Origin: Cohnella lupini
GTDB lineage: Bacteria > Bacillota > Bacilli > Paenibacillales > Paenibacillaceae
Assembly: GCF_003386205.1 (NCBI RefSeq)
Contig: NZ_QRDY01000014.1
Coordinates: 1 to 64,000, forward strand
Length of the DNA: 64,000 bases
Direction: 5' to 3'
The notes below the pieces were generated by a model that was not told the DNA's origin, made no database searches, and saw nothing but the letters and a program-made list of their open reading frames with translations. The position numbers were made by a program, and so were the translations under genes. Below, piece after piece: positions 43,678-51,089 of this stretch (positions within the stretch are counted from its first letter, which is position 1; each line of letters begins with the position of its first letter).

Positions 43678-45390
43678 ATGTTGAGACAAACGAAAAAAGC
43701 TCGCGTATCCGCAATCGTCGTGTGTTTACTGGTTGCGGCGCTGATCGTATCGGCGTGCAGCAAAAAAGAAAACGCAAGCTCTTCAAGCGCAAGTTCGGCC
43801 GCGCCGGCGACAGAGACATCCGCCGCTTCGCCGTCGGCGAGCGCAGCGAACGAAGACGGGCCGTGGACGAAATACGAGAAGCCGCTAGAAGTGACGACGG
43901 CGCTATCGACCAATACCGGCATTACGCAGCTCGGCAACGATTCTTACGACGACAACCTTTGGACTCGGGAAATCGAAAGCACTTTCAATATTAAAATGAA
44001 AAATCTTTGGACGGCGGACGCCACGCAGTTCAAGACGAAGCTGAACGTCAGCATCGCTTCCGGCTCATTGCCCGACGTCTACACGGTCGACAACGTCCAA
44101 TTCGCTCAGGTCAACGCTTCGGGGCTCGTCACCGATATGACGGAAGCTTACGAGAAGTATGCTTCTCCGGAGCTGAAAAGGATTATGGATTCCGATAAAG
44201 CCGGCTTCGAATCGGGCATGGTCGACGGGAAGCTGATGGGCATCTCCGCCCAGCATTTCGGGATGATCAGCATTCCGAGCGTCGTCTGGATTCGCGACGA
44301 CTGGATGAAAAAGTACAACCTCGCTCCTCCGCAGTCGATGGACGAACTTCTCCATATCGCGGAAGTGTTCACCACGCAGGATCCGGACGGCAACGGCAAG
44401 GACGATTCCTACGGCCTCGCGATCAACAAAAACCTCTACGACACGACGATTTCCGGAACGGGAATCGCGCTCGCCGACGGCATCCTCAACGCGTATCATG
44501 CTTTTCCTGCCGCATGGATCAAGGACGCGTCCGGCAAAATCGTTTACGGCTCGGTGCAGCCGGAGATGAAAGCGGGCTTGGCGGTTCTTCAGAACATGTA
44601 CAAAAAAGGCTTGATCAGCAAGGAGTTCGGCTTGAAGGATACGGCTAAAATCGCCGAGGATCTCACCAACGGCAAAGTCGGCATGGAGATCGGCTCGAAC
44701 TGGAACGGCTTCTATCCGGGACCGGACATCATTAAGAAAAACGGTGCCGAAGCGGTTCTGATGCCTTACGCGATTCCTTCCGCCGACGGCAAGCCCGTCC
44801 TGCAGCCGGGCAACTGGCCGGTAGGCTCGTACGTCGTCGCGAACAAAGATTTCGCGAACCCGGAAGCGGTTATCAAGCTCATTAACCTGTACGTCAAGCT
44901 CAACCTTACCAACGACGGCGAACAATATACTAACTTTAACGCGGGCGGCAGAGCTTGGCTCAGTCCGGTCAGCGTTAACGATCCGGAGCAGAGCACGCGG
45001 GAATACACTCAAATTTCGGAAGCATTGAAGACGAAGGACGTTTCGAAGCTGACCGCTTCTTCCGTTGGCAAATACGAGCAAGCGCTCAAGTGGGAAGAGT
45101 CGAAAGATCCGGACGGCATCGGCGGTTGGCTGCAAAACTCTTCGGTCGGCTCGTTCTCGATCCTTCAAAAGCTGTTCGACGAAGGCAGAGTGCTGCCTAC
45201 GGAATATCGCGGCGTAGATACGCCGACCATGGCCGAGAAAAAGGCGACTTTGGAGAAATTGGAGAAGGAAGCGATTACGAAAATCATTATGGGCGCTTCG
45301 TTGGACGAATTCGACAAAATGGTCGATAGCTGGAACAAGCTCGGCGGCGAAGCCATTACGAAAGAAATGAACGATAAGTACAACAAATAA
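43678..45390 (+). CDS. Lipoprotein solute-binding protein of a sugar ABC importer (LplA-like)
   Basis: Extracellular sugar-binding receptor of 570 residues. The lipobox is LIVSAC with the lipidated Cys near residue 26, then an Ala/Ser-rich linker. The bulk is a large family 1 binding protein as seen in Paenibacillus LplA-like systems. An EF-hand-like loop DPDGNGKDDSYGLA may bind calcium. AAGGAGGG precedes the ATG. It lies first in the importer operon, and a stable stem-loop follows it, consistent with higher expression than the permeases. The ligand is unknown but is probably an oligosaccharide. Confidence 0.9.
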   Translation: MLRQTKKARVSAIVVCLLVAALIVSACSKKENASSSSASSAAPATETSAASPSASAANEDGPWTKYEKPLEVTTALSTNTGITQLGNDSYDDNLWTREIESTFNIKMKNLWTADATQFKTKLNVSIASGSLPDVYTVDNVQFAQVNASGLVTDMTEAYEKYASPELKRIMDSDKAGFESGMVDGKLMGISAQHFGMISIPSVVWIRDDWMKKYNLAPPQSMDELLHIAEVFTTQDPDGNGKDDSYGLAINKNLYDTTISGTGIALADGILNAYHAFPAAWIKDASGKIVYGSVQPEMKAGLAVLQNMYKKGLISKEFGLKDTAKIAEDLTNGKVGMEIGSNWNGFYPGPDIIKKNGAEAVLMPYAIPSADGKPVLQPGNWPVGSYVVANKDFANPEAVIKLINLYVKLNLTNDGEQYTNFNAGGRAWLSPVSVNDPEQSTREYTQISEALKTKDVSKLTASSVGKYEQALKWEESKDPDGIGGWLQNSSVGSFSILQKLFDEGRVLPTEYRGVDTPTMAEKKATLEKLEKEAITKIIMGASLDEFDKMVDSWNKLGGEAITKEMNDKYNK

Positions 45391-45398
45391 AGAAAAGG

Positions 45399-45437
45399 AG
45401 GCGAACGGGGAAATCTTCGGGATTTCTTCGTTTGCCT
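45399..45437 (+). other. Intercistronic stem-loop after the binding-protein gene
   Basis: AGGCGAACGGGGAAATC pairs with GATTTCTTCGTTTGCCT through 17 pairs, several of them G-T, around a TTCGG loop. No T-run follows. Such hairpins stabilise the binding-protein message relative to the permease genes. Confidence 0.75.
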
Positions 45438-45460
45438 TCGCTTTTCGGAAGGAGCCGGAG

Positions 45461-46357
45461 ATGCTGAAAATCGGAAATAGCCGGGAAACCCCGTTGCACC
45501 TTATGCTGCTGCCTTCGGTCGTGCTCGTGTTGATCTATAGTTACTTGCCGATGGTCGGATTGTTAATCGCTTTTCAAAAATTCAATCCCGCGCATTTGTT
45601 CGACTCTCCCTGGGTCGGCTGGGAAAATTTCAAATACGTGTACGACATGCCGGGTTCGATGCAAGTCTTGTGGAACACGCTGACGATCTCTTTGTTCAAG
45701 ATTATCGGCCTGATCGTCGTGCCGGTCACGTTCGCGTTGTTATTGAACGAAGTCGGAAAATCCCTATTCAAGCGAACGTTCCAGACGCTCATCTATTTGC
45801 CAAACTTTCTGTCGTGGATCATCATGGCGGGCGTGCTGATCGATATTTTGTCTCCTTCGGAAGGCATAGTCAATAAGTCGCTAGGTTTGATCGGCATCGA
45901 TCCGATCTATTTCCTAGGCGATGCTACCTGGTTTCCGATAACGATGATCGTTTCCGACGTATGGAAGGGCTTCGGGTTCGGTACGGTCGTTTACTTGGCC
46001 GCGCTGACGAGCATCGATCCCGCGTTATACGAATCGGCGCGCGTCGACGGAGCCGGCCGATGGAAGCAGACGCTGTATATTACGTTGCCGGGTATTACGC
46101 CGATCATCGTGCTCATGTCGGTCTTGAGCCTCGGCAACGTGCTGAACGCGGGCTTCGACCAGATTTTCAATCTATACAGCGCTCAAGTATACGAAACCGG
46201 CGATATCATCGACACTTTCGTCTACCGGCTCGGCATCGAACAGACGCAGTTCTCGCCGGCCACCGCGATCGGATTGTTTAAATCGGTCATTTCTTTCACT
46301 CTTATCGCGCTTTCCTATTATTTAGCCTCCAAGTTCGCGGACTATCGCATTTTCTAA
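45461..46357 (+). CDS. Sugar ABC importer permease 1 (LplB-like)
   Basis: Inner-membrane permease, 298 residues, about six helices. The cytoplasmic EAA loop reads YESARVDGAGRWKQTLYITL, which contacts the ATPase. An unusually short periplasmic insert fits the LplB/YteP group rather than MalF. GGAAGGAG lies upstream of the ATG. It pairs with the next permease. No ATPase gene is found in the locus, so a shared MsmX-type ATPase elsewhere must be used. Confidence 0.9.
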   Translation: MLKIGNSRETPLHLMLLPSVVLVLIYSYLPMVGLLIAFQKFNPAHLFDSPWVGWENFKYVYDMPGSMQVLWNTLTISLFKIIGLIVVPVTFALLLNEVGKSLFKRTFQTLIYLPNFLSWIIMAGVLIDILSPSEGIVNKSLGLIGIDPIYFLGDATWFPITMIVSDVWKGFGFGTVVYLAALTSIDPALYESARVDGAGRWKQTLYITLPGITPIIVLMSVLSLGNVLNAGFDQIFNLYSAQVYETGDIIDTFVYRLGIEQTQFSPATAIGLFKSVISFTLIALSYYLASKFADYRIF

Positions 46358-46372
46358 GAAAGGATAGGATGG

Positions 46373-47266
46373 ATGATGACACGCGATGACACTTTAGGAA
46401 CCCGGCTGTTCGTTATTTTTAATTATTCGTTTCTGTCCTTGGTCGGGCTTATCTGTCTCTTGCCTTTTATAAATTTGCTCGCGACTTCCTTTAGCGGTAG
46501 TACCGCCGTTGCGTCCGGGGAAGTGAAGTTTTGGCCGGTCGATTTCACGTTGGCGTCGTACGAATTCGCCATGAGATCCAAACAGTTTTCCCAGTCGATG
46601 CTTGTGGCCGTAGAAAGGGTCGCGCTCGGCGTCGTCGTCAACATGCTGCTGACGATTCTCGCCGGCTATGCTCTTTCCAAGGAAAAGGGGAACTTTAAGT
46701 GGCGCAATTTCTATGCCTGGTTTTTCGTCGTGACGATCTTGTTCAGCGGCGGCTTGATTCCGTGGTACGTCGTCATTAGCAAAACCGGCTTGATTGACTC
46801 CATTTGGGCGTTGATTCTGCCAAACGCCCTTCCCGTGTTTAACGTCATCGTTCTGCTTAACTTTTTCCGCGGGCTGCCCAAAGAGCTGGAGGAAGCGGCT
46901 TTTATGGACGGGGCCAGCCATTGGACGGTGTTATGGAAGATCATTACGCCGTTATCGAAGCCCGCGTTGGCCACTTTGACTTTGTTCTGCATCGTTAACC
47001 ATTGGAATTCGTGGTTCGACGGACTCATCCTGATGAACCGCACGGAAAATTATCCGCTGCAAAGCTATTTGCAAACGGTCATTATTAATCCGGAAAACAT
47101 CATCAACCTGTCAAGAGGCGATTATGCCGATTTGCTCAATCTCGTTAACGCGAGAACGTCCCGCGCGGCTCAGTTGTTCATGGGAACGCTGCCGATTCTT
47201 CTCGTTTATCCGTTCTTGCAGAAGTATTTCACGTCGGGACTTGTTCTAGGAAGCGTCAAAGGTTGA
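46373..47266 (+). CDS. Sugar ABC importer permease 2 (LplC/YtcP-like)
   Basis: Second permease, 297 residues with six helices, starting 15 bases after the first permease. The EAA loop is EEAAFMDGASHWTVLWKIIT. It opens with a long hydrophilic N-terminus (MMTRDDTLGTRLF) as in LplC and YtcP. The C-terminus ends YPFLQKYFTSGLVLGSVKG, the usual ending of this group. Confidence 0.9.
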   Translation: MMTRDDTLGTRLFVIFNYSFLSLVGLICLLPFINLLATSFSGSTAVASGEVKFWPVDFTLASYEFAMRSKQFSQSMLVAVERVALGVVVNMLLTILAGYALSKEKGNFKWRNFYAWFFVVTILFSGGLIPWYVVISKTGLIDSIWALILPNALPVFNVIVLLNFFRGLPKELEEAAFMDGASHWTVLWKIITPLSKPALATLTLFCIVNHWNSWFDGLILMNRTENYPLQSYLQTVIINPENIINLSRGDYADLLNLVNARTSRAAQLFMGTLPILLVYPFLQKYFTSGLVLGSVKG

Positions 47267-47277
47267 TTTACGTAACG

Positions 47278-47308
47278 GAGTGAAGCCGGACTTTATGGCT
47301 TCTCTTCT
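47278..47308 (+). terminator. Probable terminator of the importer operon
   Basis: GAAGCC pairs with GGCTTC around a nine-base loop and is followed by TCTTCTT. Confidence 0.5.
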
Positions 47309-47444
47309 TATGATCACAGTGTTGGAGTTGTTCTTGGATTATCGGGGAGGCCATTAAAGGGTTGACTAGAAGGAAATGGAATTAGATAAGCGGGTAGAGA
47401 CATATCAATAACGGAGGTTATGTTTCCCGAAGGAGGAAGAGGGA

Positions 47445-47642
47445 ATGAAGCGTAGACAAAAGATGATACAAGTCTTTTTCCGACATCAGGAAGACGAATT
47501 GGAGAAAGAATGGACGATACACGTACCTGCTAAGAGCGAAATGCTTGCAATTGTCGTAGCTTGTAAGTGCTTTGTATCCGATGGGTTCGACCTTGATGAC
47601 GTAATTGACGTGAGTACGATGCGATCGTATAGCTATTTATAA
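47445..47642 (+). CDS. Small protein of unknown function
   Basis: A 65-residue mixed-charge soluble protein (FFRHQEDELEKEWTIHVPAKSEM). CGAAGGAGGAAGAGGG upstream and a terminator directly downstream support it as a real single-gene unit. The central part could form two beta strands and a helix, but no family is recognised. Confidence 0.6.
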   Translation: MKRRQKMIQVFFRHQEDELEKEWTIHVPAKSEMLAIVVACKCFVSDGFDLDDVIDVSTMRSYSYL

Positions 47643-47650
47643 AGAAAAAT

Positions 47651-47682
47651 AGGCTCCTGATGGATAACCTCAGAAGCCTGTT
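47651..47682 (+). terminator. Terminator after the 65-residue protein gene
   Basis: AGGCT..CTGA pairs with TCAG..AGCCT, followed by GTTTT. Read on the minus strand it lies just beyond the SDR gene and could serve that operon too. Confidence 0.75.
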
Positions 47683-47708
47683 TTCTCGTTTTTGCTTAGT
47701 TCAATTGC

Positions 47709-48563
47709 TCACTTCCCTTTCCTAGTGAGAGCCGCCAACTCATCCCATTGCTGTTCGGTCACATCGATAAGGTCATTGAATTGACCCGCGCCTTGTAGCC
47801 ACTCTCCGCCGTCGATCGTAACGACTTCGCCGTTCATATATCCCGCGTAGTCGGAGACTAAGAAGGCTGCCAGATTCGCCAGTTCTTCTTTGTCGCCGAC
47901 GCGCTTCAGGGGGATGCGGTTGATCATCTTGTCCTGAATCTCGGGCGTCGGGGAAAGCCTGGACCAAGCTCCTTCCGTCGGGAAGGGTCCCGGCGCGATG
48001 GCGATTTGGCGGATTCCGTATCTAGCCCATTCCACCGCGAGAGATCGGGTTAAGGCCATTACCCCAGCCTTGGCCGCGGCGGATGGAACGACAAACCCGG
48101 AACCGGAAGAAGCATAGGTGGTCACTATATTAAGCATCGTTCCGCTCTGCCCTTGCTCGATCCAACGCTTCCCGACTTCCAAGGTCGTATAGAAGGTGCC
48201 ATGAAGAACGATATTTAATACGGCATCTACCGCTCGGGGCGAGAGGCGCTCCGTAGGGCTGATGAAGTTGCCGGCCGCATTGTTAACGAGAATATCGATC
48301 CGGCCGAATCGCTGGCAGACCGCATCTACAAACTCATGGATTTGTACGGGATCCCGAACGTCGCAGCTCTTATAGAAGATGGCGCTTCCAGTAGAATCCA
48401 TTTCGTGCGATGCCTGTTTGAGTACTTCCTCGCGTCTGCCGGCTATGGCTAGCTTAGCCCCTAGCTCGAGAAATTTTTCCCCCATGGCACGGCCCAAACC
48501 GGTAGCTCCGCCGGTTATGAGAACGACTTTGTCCTTTAATAGATCGTTCGCGAAGGGTCCCAT
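47709..48563 (-). CDS. fadH: 2,4-dienoyl-CoA reductase-like SDR
   Basis: Short-chain dehydrogenase/reductase, 284 residues, predicted to reduce 2,4-dienoyl-CoA with NADPH during breakdown of unsaturated fatty acids. The Rossmann motif TGGATGLG and the NNAAGNF segment are present. The usual YxxxK catalytic motif is PSAAAKAG here, with Ser replacing Tyr. This is characteristic of the DECR/YkuF group, which uses other residues. It is the last gene of the fadR-etfB-etfA arm, three bases after etfA. Confidence 0.8.
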   Translation of the reverse strand: MGPFANDLLKDKVVLITGGATGLGRAMGEKFLELGAKLAIAGRREEVLKQASHEMDSTGSAIFYKSCDVRDPVQIHEFVDAVCQRFGRIDILVNNAAGNFISPTERLSPRAVDAVLNIVLHGTFYTTLEVGKRWIEQGQSGTMLNIVTTYASSGSGFVVPSAAAKAGVMALTRSLAVEWARYGIRQIAIAPGPFPTEGAWSRLSPTPEIQDKMINRIPLKRVGDKEELANLAAFLVSDYAGYMNGEVVTIDGGEWLQGAGQFNDLIDVTEQQWDELAALTRKGK

Positions 48564-48566
48564 CCT

Positions 48567-49550
48567 CTAGACCAACGCTTTCCGAAATTCTTGAGTAAGA
48601 AGAGGAACGACCTCGAACAGATCGCCGACGATTCCGTAGTCGGCAACCTTGAAGATAGGCGCTTCCGGATCTTTATTGATGGCGATAATGATGCGCGATT
48701 GGCTCATGCCGGCCAGATGCTGGATGGCGCCGCTTATGCCGCATGCGATATAGATTTCGGGGGTGACGACCTTACCGGTCTGCCCGATCTGCAGCGCATA
48801 GTTGCAATAACCCGAATCGCAGGCTCCCCGGGAAGCGCCAACCGCGCCTCCAAGCACGTTCGCCAGCTCTTCCAATGGCTTGAAGCCATCCTCGCTTTTG
48901 ACGCCTCGCCCCCCTGAAACGATGATTTTAGCTTCCGTAAGATCCACTTTTCCCGTTGTTTTCCGAACGACTTCTTTCACTAGAGTATGAAGAGATGTAG
49001 GCGGAGTATATTCCACCTTAATGATTTGATCGTTCTGTAGTCCGGAGGAGGAGGGCTCGATGGCAGGAAAATTGTTAGGCCTAACGGTAACGACCCATGG
49101 GAAGCTCTGAAATTGCTTTTTCTCGAAGGCTTTTCCCGCGTAGATAGCTCTATTGAAAATAGCCCCTTCGCCGTTACCCTCTAAGGAGATGACATCGGAC
49201 AACTGGCCGGCCCGAAGCTGCGCCGCGATTGCAGGCGCGAGGTCGCGACCCAAAGCGGTATGTCCGGTAAAAATCGCATCCGGTCGTAAAGAGTCGAGAA
49301 GGGGAATCAACGCTCCAACGTAAGCTTCCGGATTATAGTGCCGCAAGCCGTCGTGGTCGATCAGATGGATTTCGGATAGAGGATAGCCCGAAAGCTGGCT
49401 TGCCAAGGAATCGAGTTCGCTCCCTAGGAGGACGGCCGAAATTCGGTCGCCATCATGAGAAATCGTACGAGCTGCTTGAAGCGCTTCCAAAGTAACTTGA
49501 CGAATTTTCCCGTCGCGGTGCTCCGCTATAATCAGATACGTATGGCTCAT
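48567..49550 (-). CDS. etfA: Electron transfer flavoprotein alpha subunit
   Basis: FAD-carrying subunit of ETF, 327 residues, accepting electrons from acyl-CoA dehydrogenase. The C-terminal FAD domain has [42 protein letters not shown] and the [20 protein letters not shown] signature. Cys residues in GACDSGYC replace the more common A-V-D-A-G-Y-V wording. It follows etfB by 37 bases and precedes the dienoyl-CoA reductase gene. Confidence 0.95.
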   Translation of the reverse strand: MSHTYLIIAEHRDGKIRQVTLEALQAARTISHDGDRISAVLLGSELDSLASQLSGYPLSEIHLIDHDGLRHYNPEAYVGALIPLLDSLRPDAIFTGHTALGRDLAPAIAAQLRAGQLSDVISLEGNGEGAIFNRAIYAGKAFEKKQFQSFPWVVTVRPNNFPAIEPSSSGLQNDQIIKVEYTPPTSLHTLVKEVVRKTTGKVDLTEAKIIVSGGRGVKSEDGFKPLEELANVLGGAVGASRGACDSGYCNYALQIGQTGKVVTPEIYIACGISGAIQHLAGMSQSRIIIAINKDPEAPIFKVADYGIVGDLFEVVPLLTQEFRKALV

Positions 49551-49587
49551 AAGTAGAATCCTCCTTAGATATCCATGTCGTCCGGAA

Positions 49588-50355
49588 TTAAATGACTTTA
49601 GAGTTCGTGCGAAGCAATTGTACGATTTCGGCGGCTTGCGACGGTAGATCTCCTTGGAGAATTTGCCCGGCTATCCTTGCCGGAGGAAGGTTAATCTCGG
49701 TTTGTTTGGTTCTTGCCGTCAACCGTTCGGGATCAATGGCGAGTTCATCCAACGCGATATGGCGGAAAGGCTTTTTCTTCGCTTTCATGATACCGGGGAG
49801 CGAGGGATAACGCGGCTCGTTTAACCCTTGCTGGGCAGTGAACAGGGCAGGAAGAGAGACTTCCAATACCTCCAAGTCGCCCTCCGCGTCTCTCTCTACG
49901 TTTGCTTTTCCATTGAACAATTCAAGCTTCGTGACCGAAGAGACATGAGGAATTCCGAGAAGTCCGGCTAAGCGGATAGCGACTTGACCTGCCCCGTTAT
50001 CAACCGAGAAGTTGCCTCCGAGGATTAGGTCGTAAGATTGATCCGCGAAGAAGGCCGCAAGCGCGACGGAAACGGAATATTCATCGGCGGGAATGCCGTC
50101 TCCCGAGAGAAGTACCGCTTCGTCGGCACCCATGGCGAGCGCGGTTCTTAGAGCTTCGGCGCTTCGTTCGGGACCAACGGAGACGACTATGACCTGGCCT
50201 CCGCTCGCTTCTTTGATCCGTATCGCTTCTTCTACCGCATATTCGTCGTAAGGGTTAATGACGAATTTGACTCCATCTTCGGAGACTCGACCATTCCGAA
50301 TCGCGATCTTCTCCTCGGTATCGAAGGTTTGCTTGAGAATCACGTACACATTCAT
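49588..50355 (-). CDS. etfB: Electron transfer flavoprotein beta subunit
   Basis: AMP-binding subunit of ETF, 255 residues, forming a heterodimer with EtfA. Typical features are INPYDEYAVEEAIRIKE near the N-terminus, SVGPERSAEALRTALAMGADEAVLL and GNFSVDNGAGQV. It passes electrons from FadE via EtfA to the quinone pool, probably through the membrane FeS protein FadF encoded across the divergent promoter. It follows fadR by 40 bases. Confidence 0.95.
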   Translation of the reverse strand: MNVYVILKQTFDTEEKIAIRNGRVSEDGVKFVINPYDEYAVEEAIRIKEASGGQVIVVSVGPERSAEALRTALAMGADEAVLLSGDGIPADEYSVSVALAAFFADQSYDLILGGNFSVDNGAGQVAIRLAGLLGIPHVSSVTKLELFNGKANVERDAEGDLEVLEVSLPALFTAQQGLNEPRYPSLPGIMKAKKKPFRHIALDELAIDPERLTARTKQTEINLPPARIAGQILQGDLPSQAAEIVQLLRTNSKVI

Positions 50356-50395
50356 GGATATTGCTCCTCTCTATGATTACGAGCCGGTATGCGAA

Positions 50396-50980
50396 TCAAG
50401 GCTTGAGAGCCTTTAGGAAAAACGCCGCGGTGCTATTAATCTGCGCGCTGAGAGAGTATTTGCGACCGGAAATGAGCCACGAAGTCACCGCCTCGTCGAT
50501 TCCTCCGAAAATAAGAAGACGGGTTAATTTGACATCCAGCCCTTGGCGGAAGGTTCCTTCCTCCATCCCTTGAACCAATACGTCCTCGATTAATTGAATA
50601 TATGGCTTGAGGGCTTGACCTATAGCTTTACGAAGCTCGAGCGAGCTTTGACGGAGTTCGATCTGGGTGACGTATGCGAAGTCCGGATTGTTCTCGAGCT
50701 CGCTATAATGGAGCTCGCATATTTTGCGAATCGCTTCATCCGCGGCGGTCGAAGCCTCCACGCTTTCTTTGAATTTGCCGACGAGCTCCCCAAGCCGCAA
50801 GCGGAAGAGGGAGACGAGAATATCTTCTTTGCTCTTGAAGTATAGATATATGGTTCCGTCGGCTACTCCGGCTTCGCGGGCGATCTTCGAAACCTGCGAG
50901 CCATGATAGCCGGTCTCGGCGAACACCTTAACGGCGGCGTCGATGATCCGATCGAATTTTTCCGTTTTTTTACTTGCCAT
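50396..50980 (-). CDS. fadR: FadR, TetR-family repressor of fatty-acid degradation
   Basis: A 194-residue TetR-family regulator. The helix-turn-helix (FAETGYHGSQVSKIAREAGVADGTIYLYF) is almost the same wording as B. subtilis FadR, which binds fad operators and is released by long-chain acyl-CoA. The ligand domain keeps TQIELRQSSLELR and FGGIDEAVTSW. It is transcribed first in an operon with etfB, etfA and fadH and divergently from fadF. A matching palindrome lies between, so autoregulation is likely. Confidence 0.92.
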   Translation of the reverse strand: MASKKTEKFDRIIDAAVKVFAETGYHGSQVSKIAREAGVADGTIYLYFKSKEDILVSLFRLRLGELVGKFKESVEASTAADEAIRKICELHYSELENNPDFAYVTQIELRQSSLELRKAIGQALKPYIQLIEDVLVQGMEEGTFRQGLDVKLTRLLIFGGIDEAVTSWLISGRKYSLSAQINSTAAFFLKALKP

Positions 50981-51014
50981 TCGCTCACCTCGACGTAAGA
51001 ATCAAACCAAAAAC

Positions 51015-51034
51015 TGAATGAAGTGCCATTCATT
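51015..51034. promoter_or_regulatory. Candidate FadR operator
   Basis: TGAATGA and CATTCATT are inverted around a five-base centre, close to the B. subtilis FadR consensus TGAATGAMTANTCATTCA. It lies between the divergent fadR and fadF starts and could control both arms. Confidence 0.7.
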
Positions 51035-51089
51035 TTCGAATCCGATCTAATGCAATCTACAATTCGACTTTCCGAAGGGACGGTTGCTC

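Noticed and set aside
44065-45168. Minus-strand frame of 367 codons
   Set aside because: It is the shadow of the solute-binding protein gene; Arg/Val-rich with no start signal.
48591-48917. Plus-strand frame of 108 codons
   Set aside because: It is antisense to etfA and has no ribosome site.
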